Notes: generated from the sequence alone by a model not told the origin. A DNA stretch of 64,000 nt from Streptomyces hygroscopicus (GCA_002021875.1 CP018627.1:6200001-6264000); one strand, 5' to 3'; counted from the stretch's first letter, positions 25,377 through 34,716 are shown. Numbers and translations are program-made.

Positions 25377-26348
25377 ATGACTTCCGCCGACTCCGCAGCC
25401 GACCCCACCGACTCCGCAGCCGACCAGGACTCCACACGGCTCCGCGCCCAGCTCGACACCCTCACCACCGAGGCGTTCCGCCCCGAACTCGCCGAGATCG
25501 ACCGCCTCGAAACCCTCGAGATCGCCCGGATCATGAACGCGGAGGACGCCGGCGTCCCCGCCGCCGTCGACCGCCAGCTCCCCCGTATCGCCGCCGCCAT
25601 CGACGCCATCGCCGCGCGGATGTCCCGTGGCGGCCGTCTCCTCTATACGGGCGCGGGCACCGCCGGACGGCTCGGGGTGCTCGACGCGAGCGAATGCCCG
25701 CCCACCTTCAACACCCGGCCCGAGCAGGTCGTCGGGGTGATCGCGGGCGGCCCGGACGCCGTGGTGACCTCGGTCGAGGGCGCGGAGGACAGCGCGGAGC
25801 TGGCCGCCCGCGACCTCGACCTGCTCGGGATCGGCCCCGACGACACGGTGGTCGGCGTCTCGGCCTCCGGCCGCACCCCGTACGCCGTGGGCGCGGTCGA
25901 ACACGGCCGACGGCTCGGCGCGCTCACTGTCGGACTGTCCTGCAACGCCGACTCGGCGCTCGCCGCCGCGGCCGACCACGGCATCGAGATCGTCGTGGGG
26001 CCGGAGCTGCTCACCGGCTCGACGCGGCTGAAGGCGGGCACGGCCCAGAAGCTGGTGCTCAACATGATCTCGACCATCACCATGATCCGGTTGGGCAAGA
26101 CCTTCGGAAATCTGATGGTCGATGTGCGCGCCTCCAACGACAAGCTGCGCGCCCGCTCCCGGAGGATCGTCTTCCTGGCGACCGGCGCCTCCGACCAGCG
26201 GATCGAAAGCGCGCTGGCGGCCACAGACGGCGAGGTGAAGAACGCGATCCTCACCATCCTGGGCGAGGTGGACGCCCCGACCGCCGAGAAGCTGCTCGCC
26301 GAGGCGCACGGCCATCTGCGCGCCGCCCTCGATGCGGCTGAGGAGTAA
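25377..26348 (+). CDS. murQ: N-acetylmuramic acid 6-phosphate etherase
   Basis: MurQ cleaves the D-lactyl ether of MurNAc-6-phosphate to GlcNAc-6-phosphate and D-lactate in cell-wall recycling. The 323-residue protein carries LDTLTTEAFRPELAEIDRLETLEIARIMNAED and the SIS core GGRLLYTGAGTAGRLGVLDASECPPTFNTRPEQVVGVIAGG, plus VVGVSASGRTPYAVGAVEHGRR and LKAGTAQKLVLNMISTITMIRLGKTFGNLMVD, all diagnostic. The product GlcNAc-6-P is the substrate of NagA encoded about 11 kb away. The first 20 residues are a variable Ser/Asp/Ala tail. It is probably controlled by the RpiR protein upstream. Confidence 0.95.
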   Translation: MTSADSAADPTDSAADQDSTRLRAQLDTLTTEAFRPELAEIDRLETLEIARIMNAEDAGVPAAVDRQLPRIAAAIDAIAARMSRGGRLLYTGAGTAGRLGVLDASECPPTFNTRPEQVVGVIAGGPDAVVTSVEGAEDSAELAARDLDLLGIGPDDTVVGVSASGRTPYAVGAVEHGRRLGALTVGLSCNADSALAAAADHGIEIVVGPELLTGSTRLKAGTAQKLVLNMISTITMIRLGKTFGNLMVDVRASNDKLRARSRRIVFLATGASDQRIESALAATDGEVKNAILTILGEVDAPTAEKLLAEAHGHLRAALDAAEE

Positions 26349-26413
26349 GCCCCGGATACGCCGGGCCGCGGATACGCCGGACCCCGGATCCACCTGCCCC
26401 CCCAAAAAACGCC

Positions 26414-26451
26414 GTCGGGGCGGCACCCCTGGGAGAGGGTGCCGCCCCGAC
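26414..26451 (-). terminator. Rho-independent terminator of groEL2
   Basis: A perfect 15-bp GC-rich stem (26414-26428 with 26437-26451, loop CTGGGAGA) is followed on the minus strand by TTTTTT at 26404-26409. It lies 46 bp after the groEL2 stop and could also block readthrough from murQ. Confidence 0.9.
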
Positions 26452-26496
26452 GTCTTGGACGGTACGACCGACCGGCGAACGAACGCGCCGAGTCGA

Positions 26497-28191
<1,695 letters not shown>

Positions 28192-28247
28192 CTACCGTGC
28201 GGTTCCTTGCCCCGCATGGCCTGGCGGGCCTCACCGACCCGGTCCTT

Positions 28248-28274
28248 CTGTCACTCTCAACGTCAGAGTGCTAA
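28248..28274 (-). promoter_or_regulatory. CIRCE operator 1 (HrcA binding site)
   Basis: CTGTCACTC, nine bases, then GAGTGCTAA: one arm is perfect, the other matches six of nine positions of the TTAGCACTC-N9-GAGTGCTAA consensus. It would overlap or directly follow the predicted transcription start of groEL2. Confidence 0.75.
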
Positions 28275-28280
28275 CGCCAA

Positions 28281-28309
28281 TGATTAGCACTCGGACCTAT
28301 AGAGTGCAA
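28281..28309 (-). promoter_or_regulatory. Candidate groEL2 promoter (-35/-10)
   Basis: On the minus strand TTGCAC (28309-28304) is followed after 17 bp by TAATCA (28286-28281), a reasonable vegetative promoter. Both hexamers lie in or beside CIRCE operator 2, so HrcA binding would occlude RNA polymerase. Confidence 0.55.
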
Positions 28310-28310
28310 G
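28284..28310 (-). promoter_or_regulatory. CIRCE operator 2 (HrcA binding site)
   Basis: TTAGCACTC, nine bases, then GAGTGCAAG: one arm is perfect, the other differs at two positions. Its centre is 36 bp from that of operator 1, giving a tandem pair. Confidence 0.85.
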
Positions 28311-28430
28311 CGGCCGGAGGCCATCCTTGGGGGGTGGTGGCCGGGCGACGGGCGGGCGCAAGCGGCCGGAGGCCATCCTTGGGGGGCGGCGGCCGGGCGA
28401 CGGGCGGGCGCAAGCGGCCGGAGGCCATCC
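28306..28430. repeat. 52-bp tandem repeat, 2.4 copies, starting inside the groEL2 promoter
   Basis: Copies start at 28306, 28358 and 28410, each opening GCAAGCGGCCGGAGGCCATCC. The first two differ by two T/C changes. The first copy begins within the CIRCE arm and the -35 hexamer. Each unit contains the palindrome CGGCCGGAGGCC-like core. Confidence 0.9.
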
Positions 28431-28469
28431 GCCCCCTGCATCAACCCCGTAACGATCAGCGCGGACACG

Positions 28470-28509
28470 CCGAAGGGTCCGTACCCTGGCCGGGACACGG
28501 ACCCTTCGG
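28470..28509 (-). terminator. Terminator of the cold-shock gene
   Basis: A perfect 13-bp stem (CCGAAGGGTCCGT, 28470-28482, with 28497-28509) lies 32 bp beyond the cold-shock stop codon. There is no long T-run, as is usual in streptomycetes. Confidence 0.8.
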
Positions 28510-28541
28510 ACTGTACTGTTCAGCTGCGTCGCGTCGGCGCG

Positions 28542-28748
28542 TCAGCCTACGGCCACGCGGACCATGTCGGCCTGCGGGCCCTTCTGACCCTGCGAGATCT
28601 CGAACTCGACCCGCTGGCCTTCCTCGAGGGTGCGGTACCCGTCCATCTGGATCGCGCTGTAGTGGACGAACACGTCCGCACCACCGTCGACCGCGATGAA
28701 GCCGTACCCCTTCTCCGCGTTGAACCACTTGACGGTGCCCTGAGCCAT
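28542..28748 (-). CDS. Cold-shock protein CspA family
   Basis: This is a 68-residue single cold-shock domain, [33 protein letters not shown], with both RNA-binding motifs (KGYGFI, VFVHYS) and the family's usual length. It acts as a nucleic-acid chaperone in the cytosol. The 400-bp upstream region contains hairpins (for example 28811-28832, 8-bp GGGGGG stem) that may form a structured leader. It lies next to groEL2 as in S. coelicolor, where I recall it named scoF4. Confidence 0.93.
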   Translation of the reverse strand: MAQGTVKWFNAEKGYGFIAVDGGADVFVHYSAIQMDGYRTLEEGQRVEFEISQGQKGPQADMVRVAVG

Positions 28749-29097
28749 TCCTAACTCCCCTATTGCTGGCCCTTGCGCAGGACCGCACTCCGCGGACCCG
28801 GGTCAGACCTCACCCCCCGGATGTGGGGGGTGTGCGCCGGAACGCGTCGACCGCCGCTGAATGTATCCGTCCCAACGCCCTCTGCAACAGGTCAATCGGA
28901 CGAGAATTCTGGGCACGGCCGAACGGTTAAAAGTGAGAATTTATGTGAAGTTCGGGCAAGCCGGGCGGGACATAGGGAACCAACCCGACAATTCGTGCTC
29001 ACACTTTACGCACAACTTGACGAGTTCTCATATGTGGTTCCGGCCCGGGGGCCATCGGGGAATCAGGGCAACTGTATCGCGATTCCACACACGGAAT
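28749..29097. other. Intergenic region upstream of the cold-shock gene
   Basis: AT-richer than its surroundings (TTAAAAGTGAGAATTTATGTG near 28926). It holds an 8-bp inverted repeat CACCCCCC/GGGGGGTG (28811-28832) close to the cold-shock gene and another GCGATTCC/GGAATCGC (29079-29100) next to the cysO terminator. No gene seen. Confidence 0.5.
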
Positions 29098-29127
29098 CGC
29101 CCCGTCCGGTTGTCCCCGGACGGGGCG
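29098..29127 (-). terminator. Terminator of the thrC-like/cysO operon
   Basis: A perfect 12-bp stem CGCCCCGTCCGG / CCGGACGGGGCG with a six-base loop lies 31 bp downstream of the sulfur-carrier stop codon. Confidence 0.85.
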
Positions 29128-29157
29128 ATGCCAAAGGTGAGGAGGGTGGACGCGGGG

Positions 29158-29436
29158 TCAGCAGCCGCCCGCGACCGCCGGGATGATCGAGATCCCGGCA
29201 CCGTCCGGGGTAGCCGTGGCCAGGCCATCGGCGAAGCGGACGTCGTCGTCATTGACGTAGACGTTGACGAAGCGGCGGAGCTTGCCGGTGTCGTCCAGCA
29301 CGCGGGCCGCGATGCCCTGGTGGTTCTTCTCCAGGTCCGCCAGGACCTCGGCGAGGGTCGCGCCCTCGGCGGGGACCTCGGCCTGACCGGCGGTGTAGGT
29401 GCGCAGGATGGTCGGGATTCGGACGTTGACGCTCAT
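29158..29436 (-). CDS. cysO: CysO/MoaD/ThiS-type sulfur carrier protein
   Basis: This 92-residue beta-grasp protein (SVNVRIPTILRTYTAGQAEVPAEGATLAEVLADLEKNHQG, then FVNVYVNDDDVRFADGLATATPDGAGISIIPAVAGGC) closely resembles mycobacterial CysO. CysO's C-terminal diglycine is converted to a thiocarboxylate that donates sulfur to a PLP enzyme. Here one Cys follows the GG, so a peptidase (JAMM/Mec type in known systems) would have to remove it. Its ATG overlaps the threonine-synthase-like stop (ATGA), so the two proteins are co-translated in one SAM-riboswitch-controlled operon. The symbol reflects family resemblance. A role in homocysteine rather than cysteine formation is inferred from context. 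Confidence 0.88.
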   Translation of the reverse strand: MSVNVRIPTILRTYTAGQAEVPAEGATLAEVLADLEKNHQGIAARVLDDTGKLRRFVNVYVNDDDVRFADGLATATPDGAGISIIPAVAGGC

Positions 29437-30734
29437 GCGAGACCAGCCTCTCGGAACGAGTCAAGGGTGGGGCGGATGATGGCGGAGGGACCCGTGGTGG
29501 GGGCCACCGCGTCGAGGGTCTTGAGGCCGTCGCCGGTGTTGAGCACGACGGTCGTCAGGGACGGGTCGAGCAGACCGTCCTCGATCAGCTTCTTGGTCAC
29601 GCCGACGGTCACCCCGCCCGCGGTCTCCGCGAAGATCCCCTCGGTGCGGGCGAGCAGCTTGATCGCGTCGACGATCTGCTCGTCGTTCACGTCCTCCACC
29701 GCGCCGCCCGTACGGCGGGCGATGTCCAGGACGTAAGGGCCGTCCGCGGGGTTGCCGATGGCCAGCGACTTGGCGATGGTCTGCGGCTTCTGCGGCCGGA
29801 CGACGTCATGGCCGGCCTTGAAGGCGGCGGAGACCGGGGAGCAGCCCTCGGCCTGGGCGCCGAAGATCTTGTAGGGCTTGTCCTCGACCAGACCGATCGC
29901 GATCAGCTCCTTCAGCCCCTTGTCGATCTTGGTGAGCTGGGAGCCCGAGGCGATCGGGATGACGATCTGGTCCGGCAGCCGCCAGCCGAGCTGCTCGCAG
30001 ATCTCGTACGCCAGGGTCTTGGAACCCTCGCCGTAGTACGGCCGCAGATTGACGTTGACGAAGCCCCAGCCCTCGCCCACCGGGTCGCCGATCAGCTCGC
30101 TGCAGAAGCGGTTGACGTCGTCGTAGGTGCCCTCGATGCCGACCAGCTCACCGCCGTAGACCGCGGCCATGACGACCTTGCCCGCCTCCAGGTCGTGCGG
30201 GATGAAGACGCAGGAGCGGAATCCCGCACGAGCGGCCGCGGCACCGACCGCGCCGGCGAGGTTGCCGGTGGACGAGCAGGAGAGGGTGGTGAAGCCGAAG
30301 GTGCGGGCGGCCTGGACGGCGATGGCGACGACCCGGTCCTTGAAGGAATGGGTGGGGTTCCCGGAGTCGTCCTTGATGTGCAGCTCACCGGTGACGCCGA
30401 GCTCACGGGCGAGGTTGTCGGCCTTGACCAGCTGGGTGAAACCGGGGTGCAGGCTGGGCAGGTCCGCCACGTCCGCCGGGACGGGCAGCAGCGGGGCATA
30501 GCGCCAGATGCTGTTCGGACCGGCCTCGATGCGCCGGCGCAGCTCCTCCGGGTCGCCGGCCGGCAGCTCGTACGCGACCTCGAGCGGCCCGAAACAGACC
30601 TCACACGCGAAGATCGGGCCCAGATCGAACCGCTCACCGCACTCCCGACAGGACAATGCGATGGCGGGACCGAAGGCACCGGAGGCGTCGGAGGTGGAGG
30701 AAGTGGTTGAGCTTTCTACTGACTGCACAGCCAT
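29433..30734 (-). CDS. Threonine synthase-like PLP enzyme under SAM riboswitch control
   Basis: This is a 433-residue fold-type II PLP enzyme. An N-terminal zinc-ribbon-like CxxC...CxxC (Cys29, 32, 44, 47) precedes the synthase domain. The PLP lysine is Lys132 in GNPTHSFKDR, and the phosphate-binding loop is SCSSTGNLAGAVGAAAAR. By sequence alone it would be called threonine synthase (O-phosphohomoserine to threonine). Two facts argue for another role: a SAM-I riboswitch directly upstream, and four-base overlap with a sulfur-carrier gene. I infer a homocysteine synthase using O-phosphohomoserine and a protein thiocarboxylate. From memory, streptomycetes have a separate thrC in the hom-thrB cluster. 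AAAGGG lies ten bases before the ATG. Confidence 0.85.
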   Translation of the reverse strand: MAVQSVESSTTSSTSDASGAFGPAIALSCRECGERFDLGPIFACEVCFGPLEVAYELPAGDPEELRRRIEAGPNSIWRYAPLLPVPADVADLPSLHPGFTQLVKADNLARELGVTGELHIKDDSGNPTHSFKDRVVAIAVQAARTFGFTTLSCSSTGNLAGAVGAAAARAGFRSCVFIPHDLEAGKVVMAAVYGGELVGIEGTYDDVNRFCSELIGDPVGEGWGFVNVNLRPYYGEGSKTLAYEICEQLGWRLPDQIVIPIASGSQLTKIDKGLKELIAIGLVEDKPYKIFGAQAEGCSPVSAAFKAGHDVVRPQKPQTIAKSLAIGNPADGPYVLDIARRTGGAVEDVNDEQIVDAIKLLARTEGIFAETAGGVTVGVTKKLIEDGLLDPSLTTVVLNTGDGLKTLDAVAPTTGPSAIIRPTLDSFREAGLA

Positions 30735-30754
30735 GGATGGCGAGGCCCTTTCTC

Positions 30755-30892
30755 CTCATCTTCCTCGCGACGCATTTCGCCACGAGACGGAATTGGCACC
30801 TTCCCGAGCTGGGAGCCTCGCTGCGGAATGCGAGATCAGCTGGAGGGTTGCCGGGGCTTCAACGGGCCGTTCCCTCTGCCCCTCTGGATGAG
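30755..30892 (-). promoter_or_regulatory. SAM-I riboswitch (S-box leader)
   Basis: On the minus strand the RNA starts CUCAUCCAGAG and carries AGGGAACGGCCC, UUGAAGCCCCGGCAACC and GGUGCCAAUUCC, ending GAUGAG, which pairs with the opening CUCAUC as P1. All conserved S-box blocks are present and in order. The 3' strand of P1 reads directly into GAGGAGAAAGGG, about 20 bases before the ATG of the threonine-synthase-like gene. SAM binding could therefore control ribosome access, and I see no separate terminator hairpin. Confidence 0.95.
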
Positions 30893-31086
30893 CGGTATGG
30901 CACCGGGCGGACCCGGGCGTTTGTCAGCACGGCATCATCACGGGCTTCCTCGGTAAACACCGAGGTCGACCCCGACATACGACGGCCATGTGCGTTGTTC
31001 AAGACTGTAACCGACGGCCCGGATGGTTGAGCTAGCCGTCCGATGCGCGAGATGGATCACAGCGACCACGGCAGGGAGAGACACAG

Positions 31087-32034
31087 GTGCTGGATGAGGT
31101 GGAGCGCTGGCTGAAGCACCGCTCCTGGTCGGCCGACGACCGGCCGCTGGACCGCCTGCTGGACGCGAAGCGGGGCTCGGCGACGACCCTGAGCGTGGTC
31201 CTGCCCGCCCTGAACGAGGAGGCCACGGTCGGCGAGATCGCCGCGACGATCCGCCGGGAGCTGATGGGCGAGTCGGCGCCGCTGGTGGACGAGCTGGTGG
31301 TGCTGGACTCCGGCTCGACGGACCGCACCGCCGAGGTCGCCACGGCGGCGGGCGCCACCGTCGTCCCCCGCGACTCGCTGCTCCCCCGGCTGCCCGTGCT
31401 GCCCGGCAAGGGCGAGGTGCTGTGGCGGTCCCTGCTGGCCACGAGCGGCGACATCATCTGCTTCATCGACGCCGACCTGCGGGAATTCGATCCGCGCTTC
31501 GTCTCGGGGATCGTCGGTCCGCTGCTGACCGACCCCACGCTGCAGCTCGTGAAGGGCATGTACGACCGCCCGCTCGGGGAGCTGGCGGGCCAGGGCGGCC
31601 GGGTCACCGAGCTGGTCGCCCGCCCGCTGCTGAATCTGCACTGGCCCCAGCTGGCCGGATTCGTCCAGCCGCTGGGCGGTGAGTACGCGGCGCGCCGCAC
31701 GCTGCTGGAGCGGCTGCCCTTCCCGGTCGGCTACGGGGTCGAGCTGGGGCTGCTGGTCGACGCGCTGCACACGGTGGGTCTCGACGCGCTCGGCCAGGTG
31801 GACATCGGGGTGCGTAAACACCGCCACCAGGACGGGCTGGCACTCGGCCGGATGGCGGCCGCGATCTACCGCACCGCGCAGTTGCGGCTGGCCCGGGGCC
31901 ATTTGGTGCGGCCGCGGCTGACCCAGTTCGACCGGGGCGACAACGGCTTCGAGCCGCGCACCACGGCCGTGGACACCGAGGAGCGGCCACCGATGATCGA
32001 GATACCGGAGTACGCGGAGCGGCGCGCGGCGTGA
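31087..32034 (+). CDS. gpgS: Glucosyl-3-phosphoglycerate synthase (GT81)
   Basis: GpgS transfers glucose from an NDP-glucose to 3-phosphoglycerate, the first step toward glucosylglycerate and, in mycobacteria, methylglucose lipopolysaccharides. The 315-residue protein shows LSVVLPALNEEATVGEIAATIRR, ELVVLDSGSTDRTAEVA, the metal-binding DADLREFDPRF, and the acceptor-region segments QPLGGEYAARRTLLERLPFPVGYGVELGLLVD and RKHRHQDGLALGRMA. The GTG is preceded by GGGAGAG. It is divergent from the riboswitch operon and followed by the trehalose genes, a grouping consistent with compatible-solute metabolism. Confidence 0.92.
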   Translation: MLDEVERWLKHRSWSADDRPLDRLLDAKRGSATTLSVVLPALNEEATVGEIAATIRRELMGESAPLVDELVVLDSGSTDRTAEVATAAGATVVPRDSLLPRLPVLPGKGEVLWRSLLATSGDIICFIDADLREFDPRFVSGIVGPLLTDPTLQLVKGMYDRPLGELAGQGGRVTELVARPLLNLHWPQLAGFVQPLGGEYAARRTLLERLPFPVGYGVELGLLVDALHTVGLDALGQVDIGVRKHRHQDGLALGRMAAAIYRTAQLRLARGHLVRPRLTQFDRGDNGFEPRTTAVDTEERPPMIEIPEYAERRAA

Positions 32035-32137
32035 CGCACCCGGGCGGCGCGGCGTGATGACCCCGGGCCCCGGCATCAGGCGATGGCTCCTACGGGGCAA
32101 GAAACCGTACGTACGTTTGCGCGGGGCCGCGGCTGGC

Positions 32138-32143
32138 TAGGCT
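32138..32143 (+). promoter_or_regulatory. Candidate -10 box for leaderless otsA
   Basis: TAGGCT lies six bases before the ATG at 32150 with no ribosome-binding site between. A GTTTGC 17 bp upstream could serve as a weak -35. Confidence 0.5.
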
Positions 32144-32149
32144 CGCGAC

Positions 32150-33616
32150 ATGGCAGTTCCGCGCACCGCCCCGATCCTGGTCGCGTCCAATCGCGGTCCG
32201 GTCTCGTACACCCTGGGCGAGGACGGCTCGCTCACCGCCCGGCGCGGCGGTGGCGGGCTGGTCTCCGGCCTCAGCGCCATCGGCCCGGACGCGAACGCGG
32301 TGTGGGTGTGCGCGGCGCTCGGGGAGGGTGATCGCGAGGCGGCCCGGCGCGCCGGGGACAGCCATCTGAACCCCGGTGACACCGGCGGCCAGCAGGTGCG
32401 GATGCTCGACATCGCGCCGGATGTCTTCGCCGCCGCGTACAACGGCATCGCCAATTCGGTGCTGTGGTTCGTCCACCATCTGCTCTACCAGACCCCGGTC
32501 GAGCCGGTCTTCGACGCGGAGTTCGCCGACCAGTGGGCGGCCTACGAGACCTATAACGCGGCCTTCGCGGACGCGCTCGCCGAGGAAGCGGTGGACGAGG
32601 CCGTCGTCCTGGTGCAGGACTACCACCTGGCGCTGGTGCCCGCGATGCTCCGCGAACTCCGCCCCGACCTGCGGATCGGTCACTTCTCGCACACCCCCTG
32701 GGCCCCGCCGGACTACTACCGGCTGCTGCCGGACGACGTCGCGGCGGGTGTGCTGCGCGGCATCCTCGGCGGCGACCGCGCCGCGTTCCTCACCGAGCGC
32801 TGGGCCGGCGCCTTCGCCGACTGCTGCGCGGCCGTGCTGGGCGCGGAGATCGTCCGGGACGGTGACGGAGACGGCGACGGCCCGCCGACGGCCGTGCGCT
32901 TCGAGGGGCGGGAGACCCGACTGGGCGTCCACGGCCTGGGCGCGGACGCGGACTTCCTGCGGCAGCGGTCGCGGCAGGCGGATGTGGACGAACGGCTGAC
33001 CAGTCTGCGGGCGCAGATCGGGCCGGACCGGAAGTCGATCGTCCGGGTGGACCGCACCGAGCTGTCCAAGAACATCGTGCGCGGGCTGCTGGCCTACCGG
33101 CGGCTGCTGGAGACCCACCCCGAGTGGCGGGAGCGCGTGGTGCATGTGGCCTTCGCCTACCCCTCCCGCCAGGACCTCGCGGTCTACCGCGACTACACCG
33201 AGCGGGTGCGGCGGCTCGCGGACGAGATCAACGCCGAGTACGGCACGGAGGGCTGGACCCCGGTCGCCCTGCATGTGAAGGACGACTTCGCGCGGTCGCT
33301 CGCGGCCTACCGACTGGCGGACGTGGCCCTGGTCAACCCCATCCGGGACGGGATGAACCTGGTGGCCAAGGAGGTCCCGGTGGTCTCCGAGCGGGGATGT
33401 GCGCTGGTGCTGTCACGGGAGGCGGGGGCGTACGCCGAGCTGGGCGACGACGCGCTGGTGGTGAACCCGTACGACGTGGAGGCCACGGCCCGGGCGCTGG
33501 ACGAGGCGCTGCGCATGAGCGACGGCGAGCGCGCGGACCGTACGAAGCGACTCGCCGCCGCCGCGACCGCGCTGCCGCCCCAGGCATGGTTCCTGGCGCA
33601 GTTGCGGGCGCTGTAG
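32150..33616 (+). CDS. otsA: Trehalose-6-phosphate synthase
   Basis: This GT20 glycosyltransferase of 488 residues makes trehalose-6-phosphate from an NDP-glucose and glucose-6-phosphate. It starts APILVASNRGPVSYTLGEDGSLTARRGGGGLVSGLSAI (the glucose-phosphate loop) and has WFVHHLLYQTPVEP, VLVQDYHLALVPAMLRELRPDLRIGHFSHTPWAPPDYYRLLP, VDRTELSKNIVRGLLAYRRLL and LVNPIRDGMNLVAKEVPVVSERGCALVLSREAGAYAELG, all family-specific. It forms a convergent pair with otsB. Confidence 0.95.
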   Translation: MAVPRTAPILVASNRGPVSYTLGEDGSLTARRGGGGLVSGLSAIGPDANAVWVCAALGEGDREAARRAGDSHLNPGDTGGQQVRMLDIAPDVFAAAYNGIANSVLWFVHHLLYQTPVEPVFDAEFADQWAAYETYNAAFADALAEEAVDEAVVLVQDYHLALVPAMLRELRPDLRIGHFSHTPWAPPDYYRLLPDDVAAGVLRGILGGDRAAFLTERWAGAFADCCAAVLGAEIVRDGDGDGDGPPTAVRFEGRETRLGVHGLGADADFLRQRSRQADVDERLTSLRAQIGPDRKSIVRVDRTELSKNIVRGLLAYRRLLETHPEWRERVVHVAFAYPSRQDLAVYRDYTERVRRLADEINAEYGTEGWTPVALHVKDDFARSLAAYRLADVALVNPIRDGMNLVAKEVPVVSERGCALVLSREAGAYAELGDDALVVNPYDVEATARALDEALRMSDGERADRTKRLAAAATALPPQAWFLAQLRAL

Positions 33617-33691
33617 GGGCGAGGGTTTCGCGGTGGCGGCGGGCTTCTGAGCCACGGACTTACGAGGTGACCGGCGCGGTCCGGGCGGGCT

Positions 33692-34558
33692 CTACGAGGC
33701 GTTGGCGCCGCTGACCGCGTCGGCCAGGGACGACAGCAGCTCCACCACGCCCGCCGGGCCGTCGACCACCAGGTCGGCCCGCTTGGCGAGTTCGGTCACC
33801 TCCGTGCTGCCGCTGCACACCAGCACCCCCGGCACACCCTCCTCGCGCAGCCGCTCCACCGCCGCGAACGCGGCCAGGTCGCCCAGGTCGTCGCCCGCGT
33901 AGAGCACGGCTTCCGCGCCCGTCCGCCGTACGTACTCCGTGAGCGCGACGCCCTTGTCCATGCCCGGGGGCCGCAGCTCCAGCACCAGTCGGCCCGGCTC
34001 GACGATCAGCCCATGGCGCTCGGCCAGCGCGTGCAGCGGCGCGCGCAGCAGCTCGAACGTGGCCTGCGGGTCCTCGGCACGGCGGGTGTGGACGGCGACG
34101 GCGCGGCCCTTGTCCTCGATCCAGGTGCCCTGCGAAGCGCCGTACTCATCGAGGACGACGGGGAGTTCGGCCTGGACGGCGGCGACGCCGGGGTGCGGTT
34201 CGGGTGCCTGGACGGCGCCGCTCGCCGCGTCCCAGCGCTCGGCGCCATAGAGACCGAGGACGACGAGCCCGTGCAGCCCCTCGGCCCCGGCGAAGCCGCC
34301 GTACCGGACGGCGACCTCGGCCGGACGGCCGGTGATCACCGCGGCGGAGCGCAGCCACGGGGCCAGCCGGGAGAGCGCGGGGACGGCGCCGGGGTGGGCG
34401 CGGGCCCGGTCGGGGTCGGGGACGATCTCGGCGAGGGTGCCGTCGAAGTCGAGTCCGACAACGGCGCGGCCGGGCCGTTCGAGGAGGGCGGCGAGGCCCT
34501 CGCGGCCGGCGGCGGTGGTAGGTACGGGGAGGGGGTGACTGCCCATAGCGCTGCCCAT
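33692..34558 (-). CDS. otsB: Trehalose-6-phosphate phosphatase
   Basis: This 288-residue HAD-superfamily phosphatase completes trehalose synthesis. Motif I is VVGLDFDGTLAEIVPDPD (nucleophile Asp and acid-base Asp). Motif II is around AAVITGRPAEVAVRYG. The substrate-specificity segment is GTWIEDKGRAVAVHTRRAEDP, and the C-terminal acidic motif is AVLYAGDDLGDLAAF. The ATG at 34558 is seven bases after a TAGGGT box (34571-34566), so it is probably leaderless. Another in-frame ATG lies four codons later. It is convergent to otsA, 75 bp apart. A 26-bp tandem repeat lies just upstream of the promoter. Confidence 0.93.
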   Translation of the reverse strand: MGSAMGSHPLPVPTTAAGREGLAALLERPGRAVVGLDFDGTLAEIVPDPDRARAHPGAVPALSRLAPWLRSAAVITGRPAEVAVRYGGFAGAEGLHGLVVLGLYGAERWDAASGAVQAPEPHPGVAAVQAELPVVLDEYGASQGTWIEDKGRAVAVHTRRAEDPQATFELLRAPLHALAERHGLIVEPGRLVLELRPPGMDKGVALTEYVRRTGAEAVLYAGDDLGDLAAFAAVERLREEGVPGVLVCSGSTEVTELAKRADLVVDGPAGVVELLSSLADAVSGANAS

Positions 34559-34612
34559 AGCGGTGACCCTACCGGGCCCGGCGGCACCACGGGCTTCCCC
34601 CGGGCATCCCGC

Positions 34613-34716
34613 CGGTGAACGGCCCAGGGACGTCCCACCGGTGAACCGCCCAGGGACGTCCCACCCGTGAACGGCCCCCAGCCGCCCCGCCGGTGAAACC
34701 GCCCCGGCCATTCCTC
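34613..34716. repeat. 26-bp tandem repeat, about four copies
   Basis: Units start at 34613, 34639, 34665 and 34691 with CGGTGAAC or a variant. The first two contain the palindrome GGGACGTCCC (34627-34636 and 34653-34662) and the later ones decay. It lies between otsB and the DUF3263 gene. Confidence 0.85.

Noticed and set aside
28266..28292. GAGTGCTAA-N9-TTAGCACTC, which looks like an inverted CIRCE element
   Set aside because: The arm order is reversed relative to CIRCE. It arises because the perfect arms of two neighbouring CIRCE elements face each other; I annotated the two proper elements instead.
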